A stretch of DNA of 15,954 nucleotides from Actinomycetes bacterium (GTDB taxonomy: Bacteria > Actinomycetota > Coriobacteriia > Coriobacteriales > Eggerthellaceae), in the NCBI GenBank assembly GCA_023403475.1, contig JAEYEL010000022.1, positions 1 to 15,954 of the forward strand, given 5' to 3'. The notes beneath the pieces are model-generated. The model had not been told where the DNA came from and did not search any database. It saw only the letters and a list, made by a program, of their open reading frames with translations. Of the stretch, positions 1 to 6,859 are shown piece after piece (the stretch's first letter is position 1; the number at the start of each line of letters is the position of its first letter). Made by a program: the position numbers and the translations under genes.

Positions 1-800
1 TCGCCGTAGGCGGCTGCAATTTGCAAAAGCATCTTCGCCTGGTTCAGCGTCATGATGGGCATATCGGCGCCGGGAATGAACGCAACCAGACCGATGCCGG
101 CGTTCTGGGCAGACGTAGCGTACACCGACTCAACGGAAAGGGGTCTGCGCACGAACGGGAACGCAAGCGCAAAGGCAAGGCGCTTGTCGGCGCAGGCGTC
201 GATGATCCATTCCCCCATGCGCTCGTCGAAGTTCGCCCGCGCCTGCCCGTCGAGCACCATGGGCTCCTCGGGTGCGGCAGGCTCGGCATCGACCTTGGAG
301 GCAGAACCGCAAAGACCCGCAGAGCCTTTTAGCGCACCGAAAAAGGAGCCGACCTTCGAAAGGGAGCCATCGTCGGCTAAGCGCAGCGCGGCAAGGGGGC
401 AACGCGAAACCTTTTCAGGAAACACCACGTCGCCTGCGGGAATAGGAACGCCCGTCGCATTCGCCATGTCTTCTACCAGCCGGGGCAAGGTAGTTGCCAC
501 CATAGCCGGCACGCCGGCGTCGCGCACCGATTTCGCATGGGCGCCCATGCGTTCGGAAAGCCCGGCTACCAGCACTACCATGTTGTCGCCCGCATGAGGC
601 TTCGCCAAAGAATCGCCCAGATAGCCTATAGTGACGCGCACGCTCGCATGTGCGCTCGCGAACGCGTTGCGCACATGCGCCGTCAAATCACCCGGCGCCG
701 TGTCGTCGATGAGCACGCTCACCGAAAGGGGCATGGCACGGGCACTCTCTATATCCGTGGCCGCATCGAAGATCGCCTTCACATCAACGGGAAGTTGCAT
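1..800 (-). CDS. DUF697/YcjF-like protein, 3' part cut by window edge
   Basis: An open frame runs from an ATG at 798-800 to the left edge without a stop, giving 266 visible residues, so the C-terminus is missing. Residues about 24-130 look like an alternating alpha/beta Rossmann-like domain (MVVLVAGLSERMGAHAK near 74-90). A low-complexity linker spans about 145-190. From about 190 a helical segment begins that ends in IPGADMPIMTLNQAKMLLQ (242-260), which I recognise as resembling the DUF697 membrane-associated family; the rest of that domain should lie beyond the window. No Walker A motif is visible, so GTPase activity is not claimed. The start overlaps the end of rodA by 17 nt, with a purine-rich AAGGGTGG upstream, so translation is probably coupled to rodA. 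The function is unknown; the context suggests a role in cell elongation. Confidence 0.8.
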   Translation of the reverse strand, partial: MQLPVDVKAIFDAATDIESARAMPLSVSVLIDDTAPGDLTAHVRNAFASAHASVRVTIGYLGDSLAKPHAGDNMVVLVAGLSERMGAHAKSVRDAGVPAMVATTLPRLVEDMANATGVPIPAGDVVFPEKVSRCPLAALRLADDGSLSKVGSFFGALKGSAGLCGSASKVDAEPAAPEEPMVLDGQARANFDERMGEWIIDACADKRLAFALAFPFVRRPLSVESVYATSAQNAGIGLVAFIPGADMPIMTLNQAKMLLQIAAAYG

Positions 801-2013
801 AGCCACCCTTCTTTCCTGCCGCATTGTTACGAAACCATACCGAGCCGATAAGACCCAGCATCATGAAATTCACCACCATGAACGACGACCCATAGCTCAC
901 GAACGGCAACGGGATACCGGTGATGGGCATAAGCCCGCAGTCCATTCCTATGTTCTCAAGTATCTGGAACAGCCACATTCCCACAACGCACATCACAATG
1001 AGCGTCCCGAACAGATCGTTCGAGGAACGGGCTATGGAAAAGCATAGCAGAATGAGGCAGACGTAAAGTGACAGGAGTATCACAACACCGAAAAATCCGA
1101 GCTCCTCTGCCAGCACGCAGAATATAAAGTCGGTGGGCGCTTCGGGCAGAAAACCGTGCGTCGACTGCGTGGCTCCGAGCAACCCCTTGCCGAAAAGCCC
1201 GCCCGACCCAATGGCGATTTGGGCTTGCTTGAGGTTGTAACCTTCGCCTGTGGGGTCAAGGTCGGGGTTGAGGAACACGAACAGTCGCGAGCGCTGGTAG
1301 TTCTTGAGCAGCTTGTATTCGTAGACGCCCGGCGACTTCTCGTACTTGAACACGAACTCGTCGGCAACGAACACGAGCGCGATGGCCACGATGCCCAAAA
1401 AAAGCGTGACAAGAAGGAACTTCGGCCGCGCCCCGCCCACCACGAGCGCCGTGGCGGAAATGAACAGGTACACCAATCCCGTGCCCAAGTCGGGCTGGGT
1501 CATAATGCACAAAAACGGAACAAGCAGCAAAAGAACGGTCTTGGCGTATTCACGCGCATTATCGAGCTTGCCGCCGTAGCGCGCCACCAGGCTTGCCGCA
1601 TACAGCACAACCGTGAACTTGGCGAATTCGCCAGGCTGCACCTGCATGCCTATCTTTATCCACGACTGGGCGCCTTTCGCCTCAACGCCCAAGCCCGGTA
1701 TGTGCGGCGAGAGGATGAGCACCACGTTCACAACAAGGAGCAAAAGCCACAAGTCGGCCAGGCGTCGGTAGTCCAGCTGCCAGATGAGCAGCATGAGAAC
1801 GGCACCCACGGCAACGCCTGCAAGCTGACGCGTGAACGAGTAGTCGGAATCGCTTGACACGGCCGACCACACCACCATAAGGCCGTAACCGACCAAGAGG
1901 GTTACCACCAAAAGGAACGGCAGGTTGAAGCGTGTCTGCCTGCGGGAGGGTTGTGCGCGGGAAACGTCCGCGCTCGGCGCCTTCACGGTGCTTATCTGCG
2001 GCGGCAGTGCCAT
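784..2013 (-). CDS. rodA: Rod shape-determining SEDS glycosyltransferase RodA
   Basis: RodA polymerises lipid II into glycan strands for lateral wall growth, in partnership with PBP2. The 409-residue protein has a short basic cytoplasmic N-terminus and then about ten hydrophobic segments from residue 32 onward. SEDS signatures seen in order are GAQSWIKIG (115-123), QPGEFAK (127-133), TQPDLGTG (173-180), a long extracellular loop with GSGGLFGKGLLGATQS and TDFIF (about 294-298, holding the invariant Asp I take as catalytic), AEELGF, and the C-terminal GMDCGLMPITGIPLPFVSYG. I chose the ATG at 2013 because AGGAGG lies 7 nt upstream; the GTG six bases earlier would sit only 1 nt from that site. 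It lies 18 nt after mrdA, and its stop overlaps the next gene by 17 nt, so it belongs to the elongation operon. FtsW is the alternative SEDS member, but the mre/PBP2 context argues for RodA. Confidence 0.95.
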   Translation of the reverse strand: MALPPQISTVKAPSADVSRAQPSRRQTRFNLPFLLVVTLLVGYGLMVVWSAVSSDSDYSFTRQLAGVAVGAVLMLLIWQLDYRRLADLWLLLLVVNVVLILSPHIPGLGVEAKGAQSWIKIGMQVQPGEFAKFTVVLYAASLVARYGGKLDNAREYAKTVLLLLVPFLCIMTQPDLGTGLVYLFISATALVVGGARPKFLLVTLFLGIVAIALVFVADEFVFKYEKSPGVYEYKLLKNYQRSRLFVFLNPDLDPTGEGYNLKQAQIAIGSGGLFGKGLLGATQSTHGFLPEAPTDFIFCVLAEELGFFGVVILLSLYVCLILLCFSIARSSNDLFGTLIVMCVVGMWLFQILENIGMDCGLMPITGIPLPFVSYGSSFMVVNFMMLGLIGSVWFRNNAAGKKGGYATSR

Positions 2014-2020
2014 GCCCACC

Positions 2021-2026
2021 CCTCCT
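2021..2026 (-). promoter_or_regulatory. Shine-Dalgarno site for rodA (AGGAGG)
   Basis: A perfect AGGAGG on the minus strand lies 7 nt before the ATG at 2013 and in the 18-nt gap after the mrdA stop. It decides in favour of this ATG over the in-frame GTG at 2019. Confidence 0.75.
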
Positions 2027-2031
2027 TTCCT

Positions 2032-4200
2032 TTAGTCGACGCGCGCGGCTGTTTCCGCAGGCTCGTCTTTCTTCTTCACTTCTTTGCCGGTCGAGCCGGC
2101 GATGCGGCCCATGAGAGGGTCGATGGTTCCTTCGTCGGCAGCCATGACGGCTTCCATGATCTCGGCGGCGAGCGGCGCCGCAACAGCACTGCCGCCGCCG
2201 CCGTACTCAACCGTGCATACTACAACGTATTTGGGATCGTCGTAGGGAGCATAGCAGGCAAACCACGCGTCGTCCCCCGCTTCTCCATGTTCGCCGGTGC
2301 CGGTCTTGCCCGCCGCGTCGATGCCTCGGTCGGTGAAAAGCGCCCGCAAGGCCGAACTGTCCTGAACCACGCCGTGCAGCGCGTCGCGCACGATCGCGAG
2401 GTTCTTCGCATCCACATCGGGCGCGTCAAGCTCTTCTGTCTCGCAGCTTACCACCACGTCGTCATTGGCGTTGCGCACTTCCTTGAACACGTGCGGCTTG
2501 AGCAGCTTGCCCGTGGCAATGGCCGCATACGCCACCGCCATCTGCATGGGAGTGACCTGCACGTCGCCCTGCCCTATGACGAGGTTCGTCAAGTCGCCGC
2601 CCTTCCACGTCCCTTCCGAAGGCACGTTGCGCCAGCGCTCGGCCTTCCACTCGGGCGTGGGAACGATGCCCGCAGCCTCGCTCGGCAGATCGACGCCCGT
2701 CTTCGAACCGAAACCGTAGCGCATGATCTCTTCTTGCAAGGCCGTGTCGGAAAGGGAGCCTCCCTGGGTGGTTCCCGCGAAGAAGAAGTCCTTCGCTATC
2801 TCGTAGAACACCACATCGCACGAATTGACGATGCCGTCGCGAAGCGTCATGTCGCCATGCCCGGTGCGCAGCCAGCATTTCTGGGGCGCACCCGTTTCGA
2901 ACCCGTCCCACGAGCCTGTGCAGTGCCACGTGCGCGTCGTATCGGCGAAACCGTACTTGAGCGCCGCCAAGCTGCTGAACGCCTTGAACGTGGAAGCCGC
3001 CGGATACGCTCCGTCCACCACGCGGTTCAGAAGCGGGTTGTGAGCCTCTTCGGTTTGGTAGAGGTTCCATACGTCGGTGGGAATGCCCCCCACGAACGTG
3101 GACGGGTCGTAGGTGGGATAGCTGCCCATGGCCACGACGCCACCGTCGCGCACGTCGAGCACGACGGCAGCCGCACCCGTTCCCTTACCGGTTCCAATGG
3201 CACCGTCTTCGGGCGCCACGAGCGCGGACAGCGCCCTATCGACCACGTACTGAACGGGTCCTTTGATGGTAAGGCGCACGTCGGATCCATTCGTGGCGCG
3301 CACCTCTGCGGCAACTTCCACTATGTTGCCCTCGGCGTTGACCACCACGCGGCGCGTTCCATGGTCACCCGCTAAGTAACGGTCGTATTGGTATTCGATG
3401 CCGCTTTGCCCCACATCATCACTCGACTCCAGCCCTCTGCCCTCCGCCTGCGTCTCAAGCTGGCTTTCGGTGACCGAGCCTACGTAGCCAAGCACATGCG
3501 CAGCCAGTGCGCCGTAAGGATAATCGCGCACGGTGCGCGATTCCACCGTGATGCTGGGAAACGCATCGGCATGCTCGGCGATGAACGCCGCATCGCGCAG
3601 CCGCACGTCGGAGGCCACCACGCGCTGGCTTTGAGCGCCGCCCGTCGAGTCCTGCATGCGCTGGCGCACCACGTTCGCAGGAACGCCGAGCACGGCGGAA
3701 AGGCGCCGAACGGTATCGCGGTCTAAAGCCGCGTCGGGCTCCGCCAAAACAGTATGGCTCGTACGGTTCTTCACCAAAGGAATGCCGTCGGCATCGCAAA
3801 TGAATCCGCGCGGGGCAGGCGTGTACACGGTTGTGTAGAGGTTTTCTTCCGCCTCTTTCGCATAGGTGCCGCCCGAGAGGACCTGCATACCCCACAGCTT
3901 GACGGCAAGCGTTCCGAACACGGCGGCCGTGAACGCACCCATAGCGGCGAAGCGCGGCCTCAGGGAATCGGCGGGCTTTTTGACCGAGGCGTGGTCGGAG
4001 GCCACATGCACGTCGGAATCGGCATCGGAGCGCCTTCTGCCCAGGTTCGACGAGCCCACCCCCACGGTATCAAGCTGACGAACTTCCTTCGTCTTGCCGG
4101 CATACGGAGTCTTCGTGCGGCTGCGCAGCATCGCGATCACCGCAACGGCCGCAACGAACGCAACCACGGCGGCGAGCGCCGCGAGTATGGCGACCACCAC
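2032..4200 (-). CDS. mrdA: Penicillin-binding protein 2 (class B transpeptidase)
   Basis: PBP2 cross-links new peptidoglycan during elongation and works with RodA. The 722-residue protein shows a dimerisation/pedestal domain from about residue 113 (RGFICDADGIPLVKN at 131-145) and a transpeptidase domain with all three motifs: STFK (403-406, Ser403 nucleophile), SCD (460-462) and KTGTG (632-636). The N-terminus has two hydrophobic segments, 2-24 and about 84-106, separated by a basic linker. Under the positive-inside rule the linker is cytoplasmic and the catalytic domain outside; most PBP2 proteins have only one anchor. It also has a charged C-terminal tail. The start is GTG, with AGGGGGTGA upstream; the internal ATG at codon 24 lacks a clear ribosome site. 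It follows mreD by 13 nt and precedes rodA by 18 nt. Confidence 0.95.
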   Translation of the reverse strand: MVVAILAALAAVVAFVAAVAVIAMLRSRTKTPYAGKTKEVRQLDTVGVGSSNLGRRRSDADSDVHVASDHASVKKPADSLRPRFAAMGAFTAAVFGTLAVKLWGMQVLSGGTYAKEAEENLYTTVYTPAPRGFICDADGIPLVKNRTSHTVLAEPDAALDRDTVRRLSAVLGVPANVVRQRMQDSTGGAQSQRVVASDVRLRDAAFIAEHADAFPSITVESRTVRDYPYGALAAHVLGYVGSVTESQLETQAEGRGLESSDDVGQSGIEYQYDRYLAGDHGTRRVVVNAEGNIVEVAAEVRATNGSDVRLTIKGPVQYVVDRALSALVAPEDGAIGTGKGTGAAAVVLDVRDGGVVAMGSYPTYDPSTFVGGIPTDVWNLYQTEEAHNPLLNRVVDGAYPAASTFKAFSSLAALKYGFADTTRTWHCTGSWDGFETGAPQKCWLRTGHGDMTLRDGIVNSCDVVFYEIAKDFFFAGTTQGGSLSDTALQEEIMRYGFGSKTGVDLPSEAAGIVPTPEWKAERWRNVPSEGTWKGGDLTNLVIGQGDVQVTPMQMAVAYAAIATGKLLKPHVFKEVRNANDDVVVSCETEELDAPDVDAKNLAIVRDALHGVVQDSSALRALFTDRGIDAAGKTGTGEHGEAGDDAWFACYAPYDDPKYVVVCTVEYGGGGSAVAAPLAAEIMEAVMAADEGTIDPLMGRIAGSTGKEVKKKDEPAETAARVD

Positions 4201-4213
4201 GGACGCTCACCCC

Positions 4214-4741
4214 CTAACGCAAGAAAGCGTTCGGCGTACGCGGGCGAGCGGAGCCCGCCACGAAGCGCACCACAAGCGGATACATTGCAAGTGCCGCCAC
4301 GCAATCGTACAACGTGCAGGGAAGCGCACGGAAAACGAAGGCGTCGAGCACGCTTGCCGCCGAGCCTGTGCCGACGAGGAACGCCCCGTAGGCAAGCTCT
4401 ACGACCAGAAGCGACACGGCAAGCACGAACAGCGGGATGAACAGGGTATCGTTATCGAGTGCGGAAAAAGCGCGCGAAGCCAGAAACGAAGCGAGCACCA
4501 AAAGGAATGACATAGCGCCCAAAGGACCTGCACCCATGAAGTCGAACGCAAGCCCGAGCGCGAAGGCGAGCACCGAGCCTGCACGCTCGGGGCACGCGAC
4601 GGCGACAGCGAGCACATAGGCCGCCGTGAAGTTCGGCAACGCCTGGGCGATCGCTATGTTGGGCGCAAGCATCACCTGCAAAAGCACCGCGAAAACGGCG
4701 CCTACCGCAAGGGCCGCCGTCGCACGCGCATCGTCCATCAC
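4214..4741 (-). CDS. mreD: Rod shape-determining protein MreD
   Basis: MreD is a small integral membrane protein that links MreC to the elongation complex. The 175-residue product is almost entirely hydrophobic, with about five predicted membrane segments (roughly 9-31, 36-50, 55-90, 100-125, 134-162) and a short basic C-terminal tail. Identity rests on size, hydrophobic pattern, the ALGLAFDFMGAGPLGAMSF segment typical of the family, and its place between mreC and PBP2. The mreC stop and this start overlap, which suggests translational coupling. An AAGGAG site inside the end of mreC lies 7 nt before the GTG at 4741 and 10 nt before the ATG at 4738, so either may be used (175 or 174 residues). 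Confidence 0.9.
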   Translation of the reverse strand: MMDDARATAALAVGAVFAVLLQVMLAPNIAIAQALPNFTAAYVLAVAVACPERAGSVLAFALGLAFDFMGAGPLGAMSFLLVLASFLASRAFSALDNDTLFIPLFVLAVSLLVVELAYGAFLVGTGSAASVLDAFVFRALPCTLYDCVAALAMYPLVVRFVAGSARPRTPNAFLR

Positions 4742-5604
4742 AGACCATCTCCTTGGGAGCTTGCTAGGACTTCGTCCTCTTTGACCACGAGCACGTCTTC
4801 CAATACGCTTACCGTGTCGTTCGGCGAAACCACGATAGTGCGCGTGGCATCGCCTGCCGACCCTTCCACCTTCACGACCGTGCCGATAAGCAGGCCGCGC
4901 ACGTAGCTGCCGCCTAAACCGGAAGTGAGAACCAAGTCTCCCACCGAAACCTGCACGTCGGCATCAACGTTTTGCAGGTAAAGAAGCCCGTCGAGGGAAC
5001 CGCGCACAATGCCTTCCGCGCGGTTCGACTGGATAAGGGCAGCGGCACCGCTTTTCGGATCGGTAAGCAGACGCACCGTGGCCGTTGTTCGAGACGTAGA
5101 CACCACCTGGCCTACCACGCCCACAGGCCCCATAACGGTCAGACCCGAGTCCACTCCGTCGCGCTCGCCTTTGTTGATGGTTATCGTCTGGTTCCATGCG
5201 TCGGTGGAGCGCCCTATGACTTGGGCGGTAACACCCGACACGCCATAGGTTTCCTGCATGTTCAAAAGCCCACGCAGCCGCTCGTTCTCTTGGCGGATCT
5301 CTTCGTCTTGGGCAACCAAGGCCGTAAGCTCGGCATTCTTCTCGCGCAGCGCGGAAAGCGTTTCCTCGTCGGCCGTCGCGTTGCCAAGCGCCTCTCCCGC
5401 ATCGTCCGCGCCTGCCGCAACGTGCGAACCGGCAAGCCTGAAGGGCGCAACCCACGAGCCGACCTCGTTTTGCACCGCGTGCAAAGGCCCGTCTTCGCCT
5501 TCACGTGCATACACCGTTACCATAATCAGCGAAAGCGCCAGAAGCACAATGAACAGAATGCGACGCAAACGCGCATCGCTGCTGTTTTGGAAGTTAAGCG
5601 CCAT
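4738..5604 (-). CDS. mreC: Rod shape-determining protein MreC
   Basis: MreC is a single-pass membrane protein whose extracytoplasmic part scaffolds and activates the PBP2/RodA pair. The 288-residue sequence has a basic N-terminus (ARLRR), a membrane segment at about 15-32, a predicted coiled coil at about 78-114 (heptad-like pattern in LREKNAELTALVAQ and IRQENERLRGLL), and then the MreC beta-rich domain to about 275. Conserved MreC elements seen are INKGERDGV (143-151), GLTVMGPVGVVGQV (154-167) and the VGDLVLTSGLGGSYVRGLLIGTV segment (221-243). Length fits the family. It starts 15 nt after mreB with only a weak ribosome site (TTTAGG), so coupling to mreB translation is plausible. Confidence 0.95.
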   Translation of the reverse strand: MALNFQNSSDARLRRILFIVLLALSLIMVTVYAREGEDGPLHAVQNEVGSWVAPFRLAGSHVAAGADDAGEALGNATADEETLSALREKNAELTALVAQDEEIRQENERLRGLLNMQETYGVSGVTAQVIGRSTDAWNQTITINKGERDGVDSGLTVMGPVGVVGQVVSTSRTTATVRLLTDPKSGAAALIQSNRAEGIVRGSLDGLLYLQNVDADVQVSVGDLVLTSGLGGSYVRGLLIGTVVKVEGSAGDATRTIVVSPNDTVSVLEDVLVVKEDEVLASSQGDGL

Positions 5605-5619
5605 AAACCTAAACGCGGC

Positions 5620-6675
5620 CTATTTCGATCTCATGAGCGTCTGCCTGAGCGCCGTGGGCGTCTCGAGCACTTTGAGACAGCCCGTAACCACGTTGGTTAG
5701 GGCGGTCTCGCTCACCCATACGGGAATTTCCAGCTTCTCGGTAAGGTAGCGATCCAAGCCGGAAAGCAGTCCGCCACCGCCCGTGAGGAGGATGCCGTTT
5801 TGAATGATGTCGCTCGCAAGATCGGGGTTGGTCTTCTTGAACGTTTCCTTTATGTGCAGCACCATTTCCTCGCAGGGAGCGACGAGCGCGGCGCGCACGT
5901 CTTCCGACTGTATGGTCACTTCCTTGGGCTGTTCGGTAATAACGTCTTGCCCGGAAATGATCATATCGCGCTCACGGCCGTCTTCGAACGGCAGAATGGA
6001 CCCAATTTTTATCTTGATGACCTCTGCGGTACGCTCGCCTATCTTTATGCCCAGAAGATCACGCAAGTGCATGGCGATGGCATCGTCCATGCGGTTGCCC
6101 GCCAAACGCAAGCTTGATGAAGTTACGATACCTCCAAGCGAAATGACCGCCACTTCCGTGGTGCCGCCGCCGATATCGACCACCATGGAACCGGTCGGCT
6201 CGGTCACGGGAAGATCGGCTCCCATGGCAGCCGCCATAGGCTCTTCGATAAGGTAGGCTTGGCGCGCACCTGCCTGAATGGCCGCCTCGAACACTGCACG
6301 CTTCTCCACTGAAGTGGCGCCGCAGGGAATGCAGATGACAATGCGCGGCTTCGCTTGCCACGGATACTTGCGCGCCACCGCTTTGTTGATGAACGCGGAA
6401 AGCATGGCTTCCGTCACGTCGTAATCGGCGATCACCCCGTCTTTAAGCGGGTGTTCGGCCGAAAATGCATCGGGCGTGTGGTTGATCATGTTCTTCGCCT
6501 CATGACCGACCGCAAGCACGCGATGGGTGCTCTTCTCTATAGCCACCACGGAAGGCTCGTTGATAACGATGCCCTCGCCCGTAACGGCTACCAATGTATT
6601 TGCAGTTCCGAGGTCAATGGCCATGTCCGTGGACATTTGGCCGGTAAGACCCGAGAATGCGTCTAAAAACGACAT
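5620..6675 (-). CDS. mreB: Rod shape-determining actin homologue MreB
   Basis: MreB polymerises under the membrane with ATP and guides lateral wall synthesis. The 351-residue protein has the actin-fold signatures: phosphate-1 DLGTANTLV (21-29), the conserved EEPMAAAMG (144-152), phosphate-2 DIGGGTTEVAV (167-177) and the adenosine motif LTGGGGLLSGLD (297-308). The N-terminus carries about ten residues more than short MreBs (MSFLDAFSGLTG), possibly an amphipathic membrane-binding helix; that is inference. The ATG is preceded by GAGGGG at 9 nt. It is the first gene of the elongation operon, about 37 nt downstream of the start site predicted from an extended -10 promoter. Confidence 0.98.
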   Translation of the reverse strand: MSFLDAFSGLTGQMSTDMAIDLGTANTLVAVTGEGIVINEPSVVAIEKSTHRVLAVGHEAKNMINHTPDAFSAEHPLKDGVIADYDVTEAMLSAFINKAVARKYPWQAKPRIVICIPCGATSVEKRAVFEAAIQAGARQAYLIEEPMAAAMGADLPVTEPTGSMVVDIGGGTTEVAVISLGGIVTSSSLRLAGNRMDDAIAMHLRDLLGIKIGERTAEVIKIKIGSILPFEDGRERDMIISGQDVITEQPKEVTIQSEDVRAALVAPCEEMVLHIKETFKKTNPDLASDIIQNGILLTGGGGLLSGLDRYLTEKLEIPVWVSETALTNVVTGCLKVLETPTALRQTLMRSK

Positions 6676-6718
6676 ACAGGCAAACCCCTCAAGTCTTTAG
6701 GTTCCACGGTAAAGCCAG

Positions 6719-6727
6719 ATTCTAGCA
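6719..6727 (-). promoter_or_regulatory. Extended -10 promoter for the mreB operon
   Basis: The minus strand reads TGCTAGAAT, a TG-N extended -10 with hexamer TAGAAT (one mismatch from TATAAT). No good -35 is seen 16-18 nt upstream, as is usual for extended -10 promoters. The predicted start near 6712 gives a leader of about 37 nt before mreB. The same 9-mer precedes the cyclophilin gene. Confidence 0.6.
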
Positions 6728-6734
6728 CACGAAC

Positions 6735-6767
6735 ATGCCCCCTGATGAAAATCCACGAGGGGGGCAT
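6735..6767 (-). terminator. Hairpin between the hydrogenase operon and the mreB promoter
   Basis: ATGCCCCCCT pairs with AGGGGGCAT as a 9-bp stem with one bulged C and a loop of about 14 nt. It lies 93 nt after the hydrogenase alpha stop. The downstream sequence (GTTCGTGT) is only moderately T-rich, so as a Rho-independent terminator it is imperfect. It also sits where a -35 element or regulator site of the mreB promoter would be, so an operator role is possible. Confidence 0.4.
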
Positions 6768-6798
6768 AGAGTGAGCTAAGAAAAGCCAGGAGGAGACG

Positions 6799-6830
6799 CA
6801 GGCGGAAGCCCAAGCAGGCGGAAGCCCAAG
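6799..6830. repeat. Two tandem copies of a 16-bp repeat
   Basis: CAGGCGGAAGCCCAAG occurs twice head to tail (6799-6814 and 6815-6830), followed by a partial third copy (CGGAAACC). It lies in the non-coding 3' region after the hydrogenase alpha gene. No function is apparent; replication slippage would explain it. Confidence 0.85.
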
Positions 6831-6859
6831 CGGAAACCGTCTGCGCCGGAAAGCCGCGC

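Noticed and set aside
1951..3375. Plus-strand open frame of 474 codons opposite the PBP2 gene
   Set aside because: It is antisense to a gene with all three PBP catalytic motifs, is rich in His and Arg and has no recognisable domain; long antisense frames are common in GC-rich DNA.
5258..5749. Plus-strand 163-codon frame across mreC and mreB
   Set aside because: It is Ser-rich low complexity and spans two well-supported minus-strand genes.
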